A DNA stretch of 64,000 bases from Distichodus sexfasciatus (GCA_032718565.1 JAVGVS010000008.1:1012501-1076500); one strand, 5' to 3'. Positions 1-13,257 are shown, numbered from the stretch's first letter. The notes: generated by a model not told the origin, from the sequence alone. Numbers and translations are program-made.

Positions 1-237
1 TAGTATGTGACCTTCTCAGAGGCCTTTCTGTGAAACAAAATGTTTCTCTGTTGAAAATGAAGTCTATATATTTAAGATGGGAATACCTCATCAGTCATTT
101 TCAATATGAGAAACAACTGATGGTTTTATTATTTATTAGAAATGTTAGTACCTAAAGTTACCATCTGTATTTACATCAGCATTGATAAGAATAATGGATA
201 TTGACAGCTCAGCTCAGCTTACTTGAAACCCATACTT

Positions 238-390
238 AGGTCAAAATAAATAGTTCTAAAAGCAGTGTTTTGGGACGATACCTTGCTCATGATTACCTCA
301 GTGGCACCTTTACTTGTCTGTGATTTGAACTGGCAACATTCTGATCATGTGATAATGAGGCCAAATCTCTAACTTGCGCAACCAACGGCA
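238..390 (-). repeat. Partial tRNA-derived SINE (family 2)
   Basis: Degenerate fragment of a SINE that recurs at about 9368, 11236, 20122, 42229, 53458 and 55420. Shared landmarks are a block reading roughly 'taccttgctcatgattacct' and a tRNA-like head (reverse strand) near 340-388. The rest of 1-488 is dgat1 intron with nothing else recognisable. Confidence 0.5.
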
Positions 391-1119
391 ATGAAAATTT
401 TGAAAACTCCATTATTGTATTATTACTTTTATAGGTTGTTCTCATGTTTACATAACCTTTAATTACTTCTGCTTTGGATGTATTGCAGGTCTTAAGCAAT
501 GCACGTCTGTTCTTGGAAAATCTCCTCAGGTATGATATTATCTAATACTAATTTCCATAAGAGCTAGTTTTTGAATCATAGCTGTACTACCTGCACACCT
601 GTTCACTTTACGTTATATCTGAGAAGCCAGCTAAGACTTAAATATTAACCGTTATGATTAGACTTGATGTTTAGGGGGTGGGTGTCTGTGTGCCAGGGAG
701 AGATGCCCACATAAGCCCAGCTCTCTGTCTCACAGTGGAAATGCTGAAGCTCACGCTGAGGGCACCATATGCTGGCTTCATGTTGTACACTGCTGCATGC
801 AAGCAGCCAGTTTCCAGCTGCTAGCTCGAATCGCAGCACTGCGAACGATTTCACGTGCAAAGCAAACATTTATGAGATGCACGCAGAGCAGATGTGCAGC
901 TGAGACAAGCAGAGACAGGTATTGGTTTATAGTAGGAGACAGAGGCAGACGCAAGCAGATGTGGATGGGGCCTGTTCAGATGGAAATAGCAAAATTGTTT
1001 AAACAGGAACATAATATTGAGCGCGGAAGTATAAGATGCGCTGTGCAAATCTGCTGTGAACGCATGTCAATGTTGTTATTCCTAATTGCAATTGCATTAC
1101 ATCTGATGGATGTTTTAAG

Positions 1120-1197
1120 GTATGGGATTCTGTGGACCCTATCCAAGTGGTGTCTCTGTTCGAAGGACTCGCTGGCCTGCTGGATGCCTGGTCATCG
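1120..1197 (+). other. dgat1: dgat1 exon with multiple frame lesions
   Basis: Flanked by a good acceptor (ttttaag) and donor (gtatgt). Pieces of the conserved segment appear in three frames: YGIL, then DPIQVVSLF one frame over, then KD, then WPAGCLVI. The length is 78 nt where the human exon segment is 86, a net loss of 8 that is not a multiple of three. Entering in phase from exon 489-529 (AG|G) it leaves in the wrong phase for exon 3104. Confidence 0.75.
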
Positions 1198-1513
1198 GTA
1201 TGTAGAACAAGACGCTTCACAGAGACATTTAGCTCATGTAAAGGTTATAATAAGACTTAGTTTGTCTTTCTGGGAGTTCAGCTGTTGCGGTGAGAGCCGT
1301 ATTAGCAAATCAAAGCAAACATTAAGACAACGGAGACGAAGCTCTTAAATATAAAAAAACAGTGAAAGCTGCTTCCACACTTGATCTCACTGCATTTTGG
1401 CATGACTTGGTTTCTGTAAGAAAGTGCTTTAAGTGTGTTTGTGGTTTAAGAAGTAAGGGCAAAGCTTGTTTGACTAAGAATCTGTACTCAGTATGGTCTC
1501 TGCTAATCATACA

Positions 1514-2633
1514 CACAGAAGTAGGGGTGGGTGATATATCGAATATACTCGATGTATCTCGGCTTGTTCCACGTGCAATGTACTAAATGACTATGTCGTG
1601 ACCATCGATCATAAATCTTAACGTTATTTTTAAACGAAGTTTTACCCCACAAAAGCAGACAGCTCGCTTCCCCGCCCATCCACAAACTCCTAGCGCATGC
1701 GCCATGGTACCGCCAGAGTTTTCAGACCTCGCCTATGGCGCTACATCAATGCCAAAACTAGAGCGGTAAAATGGCACTTTTTGTCGAAAAAGGGCTTTAA
1801 CGGAAAATAAATGTCACATGATACACCATTATCACGCAATCAAAACGACAACATGGCGATACACCAAACCTATGCAACAGTTCGTTATGGGGGATGACGT
1901 CATCACGCACACCATTTTATCGATAAAAAGCCAGTTGGATGGAAACAGGCTGGAGACAGCAAATTTTGCACATTTTTTACGATATTCTGCTTGTCAATAA
2001 CAAATGTCGCAAAACTGATGGAAATCCTACACGTGTTAAATGTCCTTATGCCGCTAAAGTGGATTAATGACGAAATGTGCTTTTTTTGTTCGTGAGTGAG
2101 ATTTCCCTACACGCCAAGTTTGAAAGGGCGGGTTTTTGCAGTTTGGGGCGGGTTTTGGCAGTTTCTGCATGTAATCCTATTGGCCGATGGCTCCTGGTTT
2201 TGTGATTGACTGCACGCTACAGAAAGTTTATATAGAACAACCAAAGATGACGGAGGAAGAGGAACAGCGGCAGGTAGATTAAACGTAAGTTACAGTTTAT
2301 CGACCTTTATAATTATAATTTAATAGTTAGGTCTTTATCGCTTAATAAGCACGGCAATCAATGGCTCCCCTTGCCCACTTGTCTGTCCCCAGTATAAAGT
2401 ATAAAGTTTGCTATATTATACTTTGGTTTAAAATAAAAGCATTTACTATGTTAAACTTTGGCTAAATTCATTATGTTGGTGTCATTTTATGCAACATAGG
2501 GCCGAATTTATCATTTATACAGTGATTTAGAGGAAATTTAAAGGTATCGAGATATATATATCGTGTATCGTGATATAGCTTAAAAATATCGTGATATTAT
2601 ATTTATGCCATATCGCCCAGCCCTACACAGAAG
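1514..2633. mobile_element. hAT-like non-autonomous transposon with perfect 8-bp TSD
   Basis: The element runs 1522-2625 and is flanked by identical 8-bp direct repeats cacagaag (1514-1521 and 2626-2633). Its ends are imperfect inverted repeats: TAGGGGTGGGTGATATA on the left, and TAGGGCTGGGCGATATGG on the reverse strand at the right. No intact transposase frame is present. An internal stretch (about 1860-2000) matches, in reverse, part of the inverted-repeat element at 51390-52198, so the element is composite or nested. It lies in a dgat1 intron. The 8-bp duplication indicates the hAT superfamily. Confidence 0.75.
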
Positions 2634-3229
2634 TTTCATAGCTGCCTTGTCATACAGCAGGGGTCCTAGTGATGATATGAGTGAGTGTCTGCCGACACAT
2701 ATGGTGTGTGTTTGGCCATGTCACTCCTGTCACTGGGTTCATTCTGAGGGCAAAAGGTTGACCCTGTGCTGCAGCTTGACATACAAAAAATGCTTTGCTC
2801 TTTAGAAGCTCTGTCATAGGCACATTAAGAGGCCGTGTGACGCTCTTTGTGGTTCTCTAAACACTGGTGCTCATTTCTGCTTAAACACACATATTGTGGA
2901 AGCTTTTTAAATCAATCCTGTTTTAAATGTTCAGAGCTATAGGTAAACGGATGTGTTCCAGGTTTGTGATGTTTGTTGCATTCTTAAATACCACTCACTG
3001 CTCTAAGAAAAAAATGAATTAGTGCAACATTCTCTTGTGTGCAAATACTATATTGTTCTGTTACAAAGCCAAATATTCCTAATGCATCTCATTTCTCTTC
3101 CAGTTTCAAATGTCTTCATACTTGTGACGCTGTACACAGAAAGGAAATTGGCCATGGTGAGTTTAAAAGTGACCCAGAGACGTTCTGCTTGAATGATGTA
3201 CTGTGATGTAAATTCTCTCTGAATAAATA

Positions 3230-3790
3230 CGAGTACACATTCACTAGAGCCAGTCTCACGATTCAATTCAATTACGATTATTAGGTCAACAATTCGATTC
3301 GATATGATATCTCAGTGCAGCACGATGCACGTCATCAGTTTTTCCTACATTACTTCACATTGCACGCAGTTTGGGCAGCCATAGTTGCTACCGGGATGTT
3401 CATTTTAACTTCAATGTTTATGATATAGCCCGACAGTTAACAAACGATGTCAGGATGTAATTCAGGGGTCTCCCAGGGACCATCAGTCAGGCTAAGCAAT
3501 CTGAGTGTGGTGGGGGAGTATTTTTTGTATTACATTATTCATAAAGATGCCCATAACATCTGGAAATGTTTTGAAAAATTACAAAAAAAAATTAAGTGAT
3601 TTCAGTAGTGCAAGTGGATTGCGTGACCACCTGCAGCGGACCACTCGGGGGCAGCGGACTGCTAGTTGAAAACCTCCATTATTATAATCGATTATGGTTT
3701 GCTATCGCATTGATGCAGAATCGTCCACGTCTGCATCGTGTTGCATCGATTGTGCGATTAATTTCAACAACCCTTTTCAACAGTGCCTTT
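3230..3790. repeat. Probable degenerate DNA-transposon relict
   Basis: AT-rich intronic stretch whose two ends both carry cgatt-rich motifs (attcaattacgattattagg near 3262 and gcatcgattgtgcgattaat near 3741), resembling end structures of degenerate fish DNA transposons. No target duplication or reading frame was identified. Confidence 0.3.
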
Positions 3791-6700
3791 TAGTATATGT
3801 TTAATTCTGAGAACTTTTCGTAATGTTCTTAACGCAAAAAGTGCAAACTTTCAGTGCCTTAAGCCCTCAGTGTTGACCTTGTGACGTTTAAGAAATCAGA
3901 TGCAATGGATGGGACGCTCCTCCAGACCGTAGTGGTGACTCCACACAGAGAAAGATGTTTGCAACAAGGCCAAAATTTGTTTTATCAGCATATCGGTTCA
4001 AAGAAATGATAGATAAATATGGGCAACAGTAATCGGCCAGGCCGATTACTGTTTACTGTTTGGCTGTTTACTGTTTGGCTTCTAATATGCGGTCAAAACC
4101 CTCATGAATATTCAATATTTCCACTGTCAAAACCTGAAAACTGCCCACTGAAAAGGGGAGACTATTCCGAGCTTGGTAATGGTCTTTTTTAATGCAGTGA
4201 CTGGTGAGCTTATTAACACATTTTTAGGATAATTAATGGTTTGCATGAGCAGAGTTGACTTCTGGCTACTTTTCTGTCCAGGGAAACTTCAGTGAGCAGC
4301 TTGGCCTGTTTATTCACATCATCAACCTGTCAGTCATCTTGTGTTTTCCTGTGGTCACTGTGCTCACACTGCCCTCAGTAACACCAGGTGAGAGTGTTTG
4401 TGCACATAGTATACAGTATATACACACACGCACCTCACAGTCACATGGGGAACCAAATTTGGTTAAAACGAAAGCTAACAAGCATGTATCAACCGTTGAG
4501 GTCAAGATAATATCAGAAAGAGGGCAAACAGCATCAGAAGAAGTGATTCAAACATCAAAAAGCAGAAAAGACAAGCTGGTGCAACATATTCTGCCAGTAG
4601 CAACTCCTAATAAGATGCTATCCATTGCTATTAAAACGTTGGTAAGGATTAAAAAGTAAATTTAAGCAACATGTTTATTTTCTCAACGGTCAGTTTACAT
4701 TTCTCTAGCTCTGCTCTGCTCTAGCTTTTAGGGTGAACTGGGATTCAAACCCCCAACCACTCCAGTCAGTCACTGAACCACCAAAAGCACCCGGATTAGC
4801 TTTCATTCACTGTAATCTATGCCTGCTCCTAGTGTGGCCCCTTAAGACGGGCTAAAAATGCGCATAGAAAGCCGTGTACAATTTCCTTATTCCTAATCCA
4901 TTACTAATCCACAATCTTGTGAATTTACAAACAGATAATCATTTACAGACCAAACAATAAGAGAATTGTGAAGCGTTTTATAATTCTCCCTAATAATGGC
5001 TCCTAATGTGGATGAATGTCAACACAACACGGATAACTCAACAGATTCTGTATTATCATGTCAACCCGCTCCTACCTTGTATGTATCAAGAGTCATATCA
5101 AGCTTGTATCAAGACCTCCCACTGCTCGTCTGGTGGGGAATGCATAGCCTCATTTCCTCTGGTCCATACCATTTTTTTTGGCAGTCCCGTTCCTCCTCAT
5201 CTGTTGGCACAACGGGAGGTGAAAAATACAGTCCATCTGTCGGCTTTGTGCCGCGCTCCGCCCTCCTGTTTCAGACAGTAAGGTCAGCTCAGGGGCCACC
5301 ACGGCCGATTCTGGCATTGCGCTCCAGCCTCCAGCGTCTTTCTCTCTTTCTCTCTCTCTCTCTTTGGGGCAGAGGTTTCCTCCAGAGCCCCTGCACGCAC
5401 CATTTCCACCCGGCATATGGCCACTATTGATAAAGCAGCAGTGGGCCGCATGTACACGTGTGGTGCCAGGCTTGAGCGTGCCAGGCACAGGGGCTGGAGT
5501 ATGAGTTTAGGGTATACTGGGTAGTGAAATAAGATTACGAGGTCCGGTCTTTATTACAGCCTTCTTGACCTCAGAGTCTGGAGTTTCAATAACAGAATGT
5601 GGCTCAGGGGTTTGAGATAATGTGACCCTGCTTCTCTCAAATTTTCAAAATTGAGTTATGTTTCATGAAAGGGCATAAATCAAGCTTCAAAACGATTCCT
5701 ATATCGAATGAATCGGACGACATATGACTGAGATATCAACATTGAAAGGAGTCGGGTTTCTCCTGTCACGCCAAGTGAGAAACAGAGAAATCTGCCTTTG
5801 AAGTTGACTATCGCCGTAGCACTCACAGACGCTTGGTGCGGTCGCGGCTACGTTTGCATTTACAGTAGCCTACGCTGCATTCACAGACACACGGATAGCC
5901 TACCTGCGTTAGGTTAACTGAACTCGGGAGACGAAGATGGATTCCGGAGAAATATCTTCACGCTAGTCAACGAGTGGATTTAGCGTAAATATTGAAGTAG
6001 AGCGGTCAAAACAGAAACTTTTAACATTCTGCTGGAATTGAATTCCTCACCTCAAGAAAGTCACGTTTTTAGGATGGAAAGGGTAAGTTTTTCAGCCAAA
6101 TTTATTCACAGCAGTACAGTATAGACCTTCCACTGTTTCAAAACACTAAAAACAAAAAATCCAAAATTTTACCCCACGCAACATAAACGCTCGTTTTTCT
6201 CGGAAACCTCCGTTGCGACAAGCGACTGGTTTCGCCGCGGAGGGTCACATATCGGGTGGATGTGGCCCAGAGGTCATGGGCTCGAGTTAAGCTCTGTTCT
6301 ACTTCCAGTATCTGATTTGCATTCGATTTCCTCAATAACAATGACTGGGCTTATGCCGCACTGTAAACTGTTTCTCCTTCCGTAACATGTTTATTTGAAT
6401 ACACATGAACACGCTTCTCTTTTTACAAGATCTCATCATCTCTGCCTCCCTTTGTGTGTGTAGTCGGTGCAGTCTGGGCGCTGGGAGTCTACACCATCCT
6501 GTTTCTGAAGCTCTACTCGTACAAAGACGTGAACAGGTGGTGCAGAGAGCGGATGCAGGCGAAGGCTCGCAGCCTGTCCAGATCACTGTCATGTGAGTAC
6601 ACCGACTCCCCTCTAGGCAAGGACTACCTGCTCTCCCTCGTCCTGACTGACTGGTTAATTATATGCGGAGTCAAGCGTGATTTCATAGCGTGCAATCCTG

Positions 6701-7017
6701 TGAAGACGAGGGTGCAGGAGTGGACTCTAAAAAACACACCACACTTTTTTTTTTACTCATGAGCTCACAAGACGCCGGTGCAGAATAACAAATGGTTTGC
6801 CCTTCTGGTTGATTACCGACCGCGAGATGCCGTCTTCCCTGCATGTCACGTTGACTTTTATCCCGTGACACATCTGACCCAGTTTATTCAGGAGTTGTTT
6901 TGTCAGTGTGGTCAGACAACTGTAAGGGTTTAAAGTAAAATTGTGTGTTGTCCAGATGTTCCCAAAGTTGGGGAGGTAGTGTGTGGAGAGGATTTTAGCT
7001 CACCTTCAAACCACAGT

Positions 7018-7325
7018 GACGGTGGCGGAGTGCTTAGTGCTGTTGCCTCACAGCATGGAGGTGTTGGGTTCCATCCCTGGGTCGGTTGTAGGGTCTTTCT
7101 GTGTGGAGTTTGGGTTTGCGTGGCTTTTTTCCGGGTGCTCTGGTTTCCTCCCACAGACTAAAAGCCTGCCATAGAGGTTGATTGGCGACTCTAAATTGGC
7201 CCCTTTGGTGTGAATGTGTTTTCGTGAGTTTTTGTGCCCTGCAGTGTGTTGGTGCCCGCCTAGGGATGCTACCCGCCTCGCGCCCAAAGTCCCGAGATAG
7301 GCTTTAACCTCGAAGGGGGATTAAG
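7018..7325 (+). repeat. tRNA-derived SINE (family 1)
   Basis: Begins with a tRNA-like head: the A-box-like region is near gcttagtgctgttgcc and the B-box-like region near gggttccatccctgg. The body contains ggtttcctcccacagac and ends near gggggattaagtg. Further copies lie at about 12100 (-), 13968 (-, degenerate), 36627 (+) and 56618 (-). It is inserted in a dgat1 intron. Confidence 0.8.
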
Positions 7326-8052
7326 TGAAGTCATATGTATGTCTATTCAAAAGTTTAAAGTTTGGTCCTTGAGGTTGCATGCGCCATGAGCACCATGTGT
7401 AGTGCGACAAACCTCAAAAACGGTGGGCCATTTCCTGCCACACACAGCTCAACTGGTCCCTAGTTACTGAATTCACAGCTTCACTCGGTGGTATTCACTG
7501 CTGCTTTTTCTTTTTTTTCCAACTTTATTTATTGGTTTTTTAAGCAGTATAGAATTAAAACAGGAGATTAATAAACATATATTAAGTAATGTACCAATAA
7601 TTCTTTTGCAAAAGTAAACTAGAACATACCCCAACAAACACACACACAGACACAAAAACAACAAAAACATACAGTAACACCATCAGTTATAATAAACATC
7701 AATAAATAAACCAAGAAATGAAAGTCATATGTGCAAAAATATACAGCGTACAAACATAAAAATAAAAAAATAATCAACTCGCTGCTACTTTTAGGCAGGC
7801 TTTAATACTTTGAACTTTCCTCTCTCCAGTGATGTGTAGAATGTGTTTCTGTCTTGTACAATTTGTTTGAAATGAAGTTTTGAAAGCTGCCCTTTCATTT
7901 TGAACAGCCCTGTTTATATACGACAATACGGTCTTATTATGGTACAGTCTGTGTCTGCATGGTTTTGAGATATACATGTGACTCACACTCAGCTGAAACG
8001 TCTATAAACTTGAGTGGTTGAAAGGCGCGAATAAGGCGAGGTTTACGACATA

Positions 8053-8615
8053 TACGCTACCAGTCAAAAGTTTGAACACACCTTTCCATTCAATGTTTTT
8101 TCTTTATTTTCATTACTATTTACATTGTAGATTCTCACTGAAGGCATCAAAACTATGAATGAACTGTGTAAGGGCTATTTGACCAAGAAGGATAGTGATG
8201 GAGTGCTGCTCCACATGGCCTGGCCTCCACGGTCATCTGACCAAACCCAGTCGAGATGGTTTGGGATGAGATGGACCACAGAGTGAAGGCAAAAGGGGCC
8301 AACAAGTGCTCAGCATCTCTGGGATCCACTTCAAGACTGTTAGAAAACCATTTCAGGTGACTACCTCATGAAGCTCATCGAGTTCATCGAATGCCAGGAG
8401 TGTGTAAAGCAGTGATCAAAGCAAAGGGTGGTTATTTTCAAGAATCTAAGATATAAAACATGTTCTGGGTTATTTCACACTTTTTGTTTACTACATAATT
8501 CCATATGTGTTCATTCATAGTGCCTTCAGTGAGAATCTACAATGTCAATAGTCATGATAATAAAGAATAAAACACTGAATGGGAAGGTGTGTCCAAACTT
8601 TTGACTGGTAGTGTA
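8053..8615. mobile_element. Deleted Tc1-like element, copy 1
   Basis: Bounded by inverted repeats (ctaccagtcaaaagtttg at the left, caaacttttgactggtag at the right) and by TA-containing ends. The interior keeps Tc1 transposase remnants, including a C-terminal block reading like CKAVIKAKGGYF just before the right end. It is about 560 bp, far shorter than a full Tc1 element, so it is a deletion derivative. A second copy is at 57320-57876. Confidence 0.75.
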
Positions 8616-9367
8616 TGTCCTGCAGAATGAAAGTTTAGGAACCACTGGCTTGGTCTACATGTGAGGGTCAGCAATATCTCCCTCTGCTGGCCAAGATGAA
8701 ACCTGCAATCCCGATCCTTAGCGTTTAAGGCTCATGATATCTCGAGTTTCAGAACCAGTCAGAAAAATGCATAGGTTCATTTTGAGCCTCGATTCCCCTG
8801 ACCTGAGTGTGTGAGCTCTAACGCAGAGGCACAACAGCGTTATGATGCAGACGGGCAGGAAGACGGAGAGCGGGATCTCTTCAGTGCAGTTTGAGAGAGC
8901 AGTTTGAGCAGAGAGCCCATTAGCACTGATCCAGTGCCGCCCGAGTCTCTGCTGCCCGGGTCTGGCGTAAACGAACTCATGTCTGTCCTCTCGTCCCCTC
9001 TCTGCCCTCGCATGTGACAGGTCCATCTCCAGCGTCTAGCGGAGGAGCAGCACAGGTGTCGTACCCTGGAAACCTCTCTCTTAAAGGTGAGGAAGCCGTT
9101 TTCCACCTCGCGTCTGCCTTTGTCCCAGAATGACAAGGTCGTGCATTTCATTTGCAACCTCTTATGCTGAATTTCCTTCAGAACTTAAAGTGACATTGAA
9201 TTGAATTTAACGCCTTTAAATGTTATTGCCCTGGTGTATAACGGAATGTTTTGTGTTAAAATACAGTATAAAATATTTAACACATCCAACACATACAAAT
9301 GCTCTCCGTATTGCGATACACACCTATATGAATACATTTAATAAACATAATACACACTTCTGAGTGA

Positions 9368-9618
9368 GCAAGAGATTATTTGTCATTGTGAACACAGCAC
9401 AGCTCAGCTCTCACTGCACCACAACGAAATGTGACCTCTGCATTTGACCCATCTGTGAAGTAGCAGTGGGCAGCTGATGTGCAGCGCCCAGGGAGTAAAG
9501 CTTGGGGATGGTATCTTGCTCGTGAATACCTCAATGGTACCTTAAACGGCCTGGAACTTGAACTGGCAACCCTCCGACTATGGGGCCAACTCCCTAAACG
9601 TTACACTACCAACTGCTC
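9368..9618 (-). repeat. tRNA-derived SINE (family 2)
   Basis: Shows the recurring blocks aaatgtgacctctgcatttg and gcagtgggcagctgatgtgc. The tRNA-like head on the reverse strand lies near 9545-9610. It is in a dgat1 intron. Confidence 0.7.
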
Positions 9619-10648
9619 CATAACAGATGAACATGATGTGGGTTCCATTTGACCAGTAATGGCAGTGAATTCCAAAAATATTGCATTTTTGTCTGATAGA
9701 TGGTGTGGATGAGATTGCAAATGTGAGCTCTTAATTGAGTTAAGTTCTTTAACAGCTGTCGGAGCCTGTTAGCGCGTGTCTTATTAGATCTGTAACGGCT
9801 TACAGAAGCAGCACTGCTGAACGCTGCAAGTTCACTCAGCGCCTCATCTTTTGCTTTGTGCAGATATGTATTATTTCGTCTTCGCCCCCACATTGTGCTA
9901 CGAACTCAACTTCCCACGTTCGGAATCGGTGCGCATGGGCTTCCTGCTCAGGAGACTGTTTGAGATGGTACGTCATTCTTTCTCAAATGATCAAATTATC
10001 TTCAGCGTTGATGATTTTTGTCTGTGTCTTTTTGAGTGTCAAACATGTAACTGTCTGTGTTGCAGCTGCTTCTCACCCAGCTTCTGGTTGGCTTAACGCA
10101 ACAGGTATTTATCATTATAGGAAAGCAGTTAAGGGAATTAAGGTTTGATGATAATTGGGTTTGGATTGCATATTGTACTCATTTTCATTGTGGTGTTTCC
10201 TTTTCTGTTTGTAAGTGGATGGTGCCAATCATACAGAGTTCAATGAAGCCACTGCAGGTTTGCTGCTCTGTTCAGATTTTCCATTTCTTCCGTCTGATTT
10301 CTAGCATGTCGACTTTTTTAATTAACCTGCATTTTTTACACCTTGATGCTTCAGGAAATGGATTACTCCAGAATGATTGAGCGTCTGCTCAGGTTGGCTG
10401 TAAGTACAAACGGGGGTTACTTTGTTTTTCACTTTTTCACGTTGTTTTCATGAAGGTGTGAATGCACAAATGCATTGGCTGAACACAAGTTTGCATGCCG
10501 TCCGCTTCAGGTCCCCAACCACCTCATCTGGCTGATATTCTTCTACTGGTTTTTCCATTCATCGATGAACTTTGTGGCTGAGCTTCTGAGATTTGGAGAT
10601 CGGGAATTTTACAGAGACTGGTGGTACGTCAGTTTTTTGGGTGGATAT

Positions 10649-11191
10649 ACAGTACTGTGCAAAAGTTTTAGGCAGGTGTGAAAAAATGCTGTAAACAAAG
10701 AATGCTTTCAGAAATATAAATAATGTTTATTTTCATCAATTTACAAATGCAAAGTGAGCGAACAAAAGAAAAATCTAAATCAAATCAATATTTGGTGTTA
10801 CTACCTTTTGCCTTCAAACCAGCATCAATTCTTATAGGTTCACTTGCACAAAGTCAGGGATTTTGTAGGATTATAGTCATTATATTATTTTATAGTCATT
10901 ATATTATTTTGTAGGATTATAGATCTGTGGTTAGTTCTCCAAGATGTTTGGAACAACCTACCAGCCGAGTTCCTTCAAAAACTGTGTGCAAGTGTACCTA
11001 GAAGAATTGATGCTGTTTTGAAGGCAAAGGGTGGTCACACTAAATATTAAAAAAAAAAAAATTTCTCTTTTGTTCATTCACTGCATTTTGTTGATTGGTG
11101 AAAATAAATGATTAACACTTCCATTTTTGAAAGCGTTCTTTGTTTACAGCATTTTTTCACACCTGCCTAAAACTTTTGCACAGTACTGTGT
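10649..11191. mobile_element. Deleted Tc1-like element, second family, copy 1
   Basis: Ends are inverted repeats: acagtactgtgcaaaagttt at the left, its reverse complement at the right. The interior encodes a Tc1 transposase C-terminal relict reading LQDVWNNLPAEFLQKL then PRRIDAVLKAKGGHTKY. It is very similar to 17969-18538. It lies inside the dgat1 intron that follows exon 10511-10623. Confidence 0.8.
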
Positions 11192-11235
11192 GAGTATTTC
11201 GCTTAGCAGCTTGCTCTGCTTTCTTTCTAAATAGT

Positions 11236-11476
11236 GAAAGTGAAAAAGTAAGTGATTGTCCTTGTGAAGCACAGCACACAGTAACTACAACCAAATGTGA
11301 CCTCTGCATTTAACCCATTCATGAAGGAGCAGTGGGCAGCTAACAAGCCCGGAGAGCAGTGCTTGGTGACGGCATTCCGTTCATGAGTACCTAACTTTTA
11401 CCGGGTCCTGGATTCGAATCCATGCATCTTTCTGGACCACGGGCTTAACACCCTACCAAGCACGCCACCAACTGCC
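11236..11476 (-). repeat. tRNA-derived SINE (family 2)
   Basis: Same blocks as the copies at 9368 and 53458, including aaatgtgacctctgcattta and gcagtgggcagctaacaagc, with the tRNA-like head on the reverse strand near 11405-11470. Confidence 0.7.
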
Positions 11477-11838
11477 CCTAAATAGATTAAATAAAAGCTA
11501 ATAGAACATTTCAGATTGCAAATGGGATTTTTATTTACTTCCAGTCTACAGTTTACATTATTTTTTAACTTAATATCTTTTCAGGAACTCGGAGACAGTA
11601 ACTTATTTCTGGCAAAACTGGAACATTCCTTTTCATAAGTGGTGCCTTCGGTAAGTGACTGGAATCTTTCAGCTGAAAAGAAGCTGGTTAAATACGCAGA
11701 GTGAAGCGATTGAGACTGTGTAATGAAGAGATTAATTATAATGTGATCCGCCTGGCAATATTATGTATGGTTATTTATCAAAAGGACTGACTGTTTATTT
11801 TCTCCTTCTCCCTCTCCTCTCTCTCTTCTTCTCCAAAG

Positions 11839-11924
11839 ACATTTTTACAAGCCGCTGGAGAAAAAGGTGCCAGCAGTTAGTGAGCCAATCAGCAGTATTC
11901 TTCGCATCAGCCTTTTTTCACGAG
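11839..11924 (+). other. dgat1: dgat1 exon with frameshift before the catalytic-His block
   Basis: The exon starts in frame as HFYKPLEKK after CG|A, but the conserved VFFASAFFHE block is in another frame. The length is 86 nt; 88 (1 plus 29 codons) would match the human exon. The family's catalytic histidine is the H of SAFFHE, which is therefore not read in the frame supplied by the upstream exons. Confidence 0.75.
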
Positions 11925-12099
11925 GTGAGGTGCATAAATCACGTCATTTTCTTTTTAAATTTAACAACTTGCGCCGGCAATTAATTCGTATGAATGCCAT
12001 TATGGAAACGATTTTGGGTTGACTTGGAATTTTAATAAGAAGTGATGGTTCTGATTTAGTATCGCTTTAAAAAAAAAACAATGTAATGTTGAAAATACT

Positions 12100-12422
12100 C
12101 ACTCATTAGCCGAACCGCTTAATCCCCATCAGGGTCACGGGGACCGGAGCCTATCCCGGGGACTTACGGGCGTAATGGGGACCAACCCTGCCAGACGCCA
12201 ACACACCACAGGGCGCACAGTCACACTCTCATTCACACTGTACGGGGCCAATGTAGAGTCGCAAATCAACCTATATTGCATGCTTTTGGGATTGCGGGAG
12301 GAAACCGGAGCACGTAAGATAGCGGCGAGCCTTACATGGAGAGCATGTAAACGGCCGACCCGGGGATCAAAGCCAGGACCTTCGCTGTGAGGCGGCAGCG
12401 CTAACCACTGCTCCACTGTGCT
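12100..12422 (-). repeat. tRNA-derived SINE (family 1)
   Basis: Reverse-strand copy of the SINE at 7018. The tRNA-like head is at the right end (near 12360-12420, aggcggcagcgctaaccact), and the aaccgcttaatccccatcag tail is at the left. An AT-dinucleotide tract follows. Confidence 0.75.
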
Positions 12423-13257
12423 GCTATATATATGTATATATATAAATATTTCATGATGCCTTTAAACTTATTTACAATCTTGTCATGAGAAATCACCTAC
12501 TGCCTTTTAAAGACACTTTTCTTATTTCATGCCCACTTAAAATAAAGGTTAAATTATTTGCCCTCAGATAGTGAGATGATTTCACTTTACTCAATGACTT
12601 AAAACAAGTTAATTATGTCTCCGAAGAGCTTGAATAATCTTAAATAAATTGAGGAACCTATCAGAATGAGTAATATGGAATGTCCTAGTGCAAGCCCAGG
12701 TTGCTATCTGTCGCCGCAGCGCTGGGTGAAGGTTAGGAGCGAGGATGTAGTGGAGGATGCGCTGTACGTTGCGTTGCATCAGGCTGCTGCGCTTGAGATA
12801 AGCTGCATGACTTGAAAGTTGTGGCGGACAGCAGAGGAGAGGAGAGGTGTGCTGAGCTACAGGTACACTGATATCACAGCGGGCGCGGCGTTCCGAAACT
12901 CTCACCTTCAGAGGGGATTTTACGAACAGTCTCAGACGACTCTGAGTCGAGAAGGAAGAGTGTGAGGAAACTTGAAGCAGAAGCACCAATAACCAAATTC
13001 ACTCGCTACTTTCACATTTACATTTACAGCATTTAGGAGGAACGCCTTGGTGCCGAGAGATGCACGTTGGTGTTGTCGTCCACATGCGTTCATCAAACCT
13101 GTAAAGCTAGACTTACATCAACAGCTGCGGTTCAACTAAGTTACTGCCAGCTTAAATTACACACTGAACAAACAGAAATGGAAGTCACTTTGGATAACGA
13201 CGTCTGCTAAATGCTGTAAATGTGACTGTAAAGTGGCATGAAACCCAGGGAGGGAGA

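Noticed and set aside
797..1348. 183-codon + strand frame over the second dgat1 exon
   Set aside because: It is an accidental reading through intron and a frame-damaged exon; its sequence outside YGIL has no family resemblance and it ignores clear splice sites.
5150..5488. 112-codon - strand frame
   Set aside because: Low-complexity (REREREKD from a CT tract), no homology recognised, inside a dgat1 intron.
12609..12989. 126-codon - strand frame
   Set aside because: No recognisable domain, no conserved context, and composition like surrounding intron; treated as chance.
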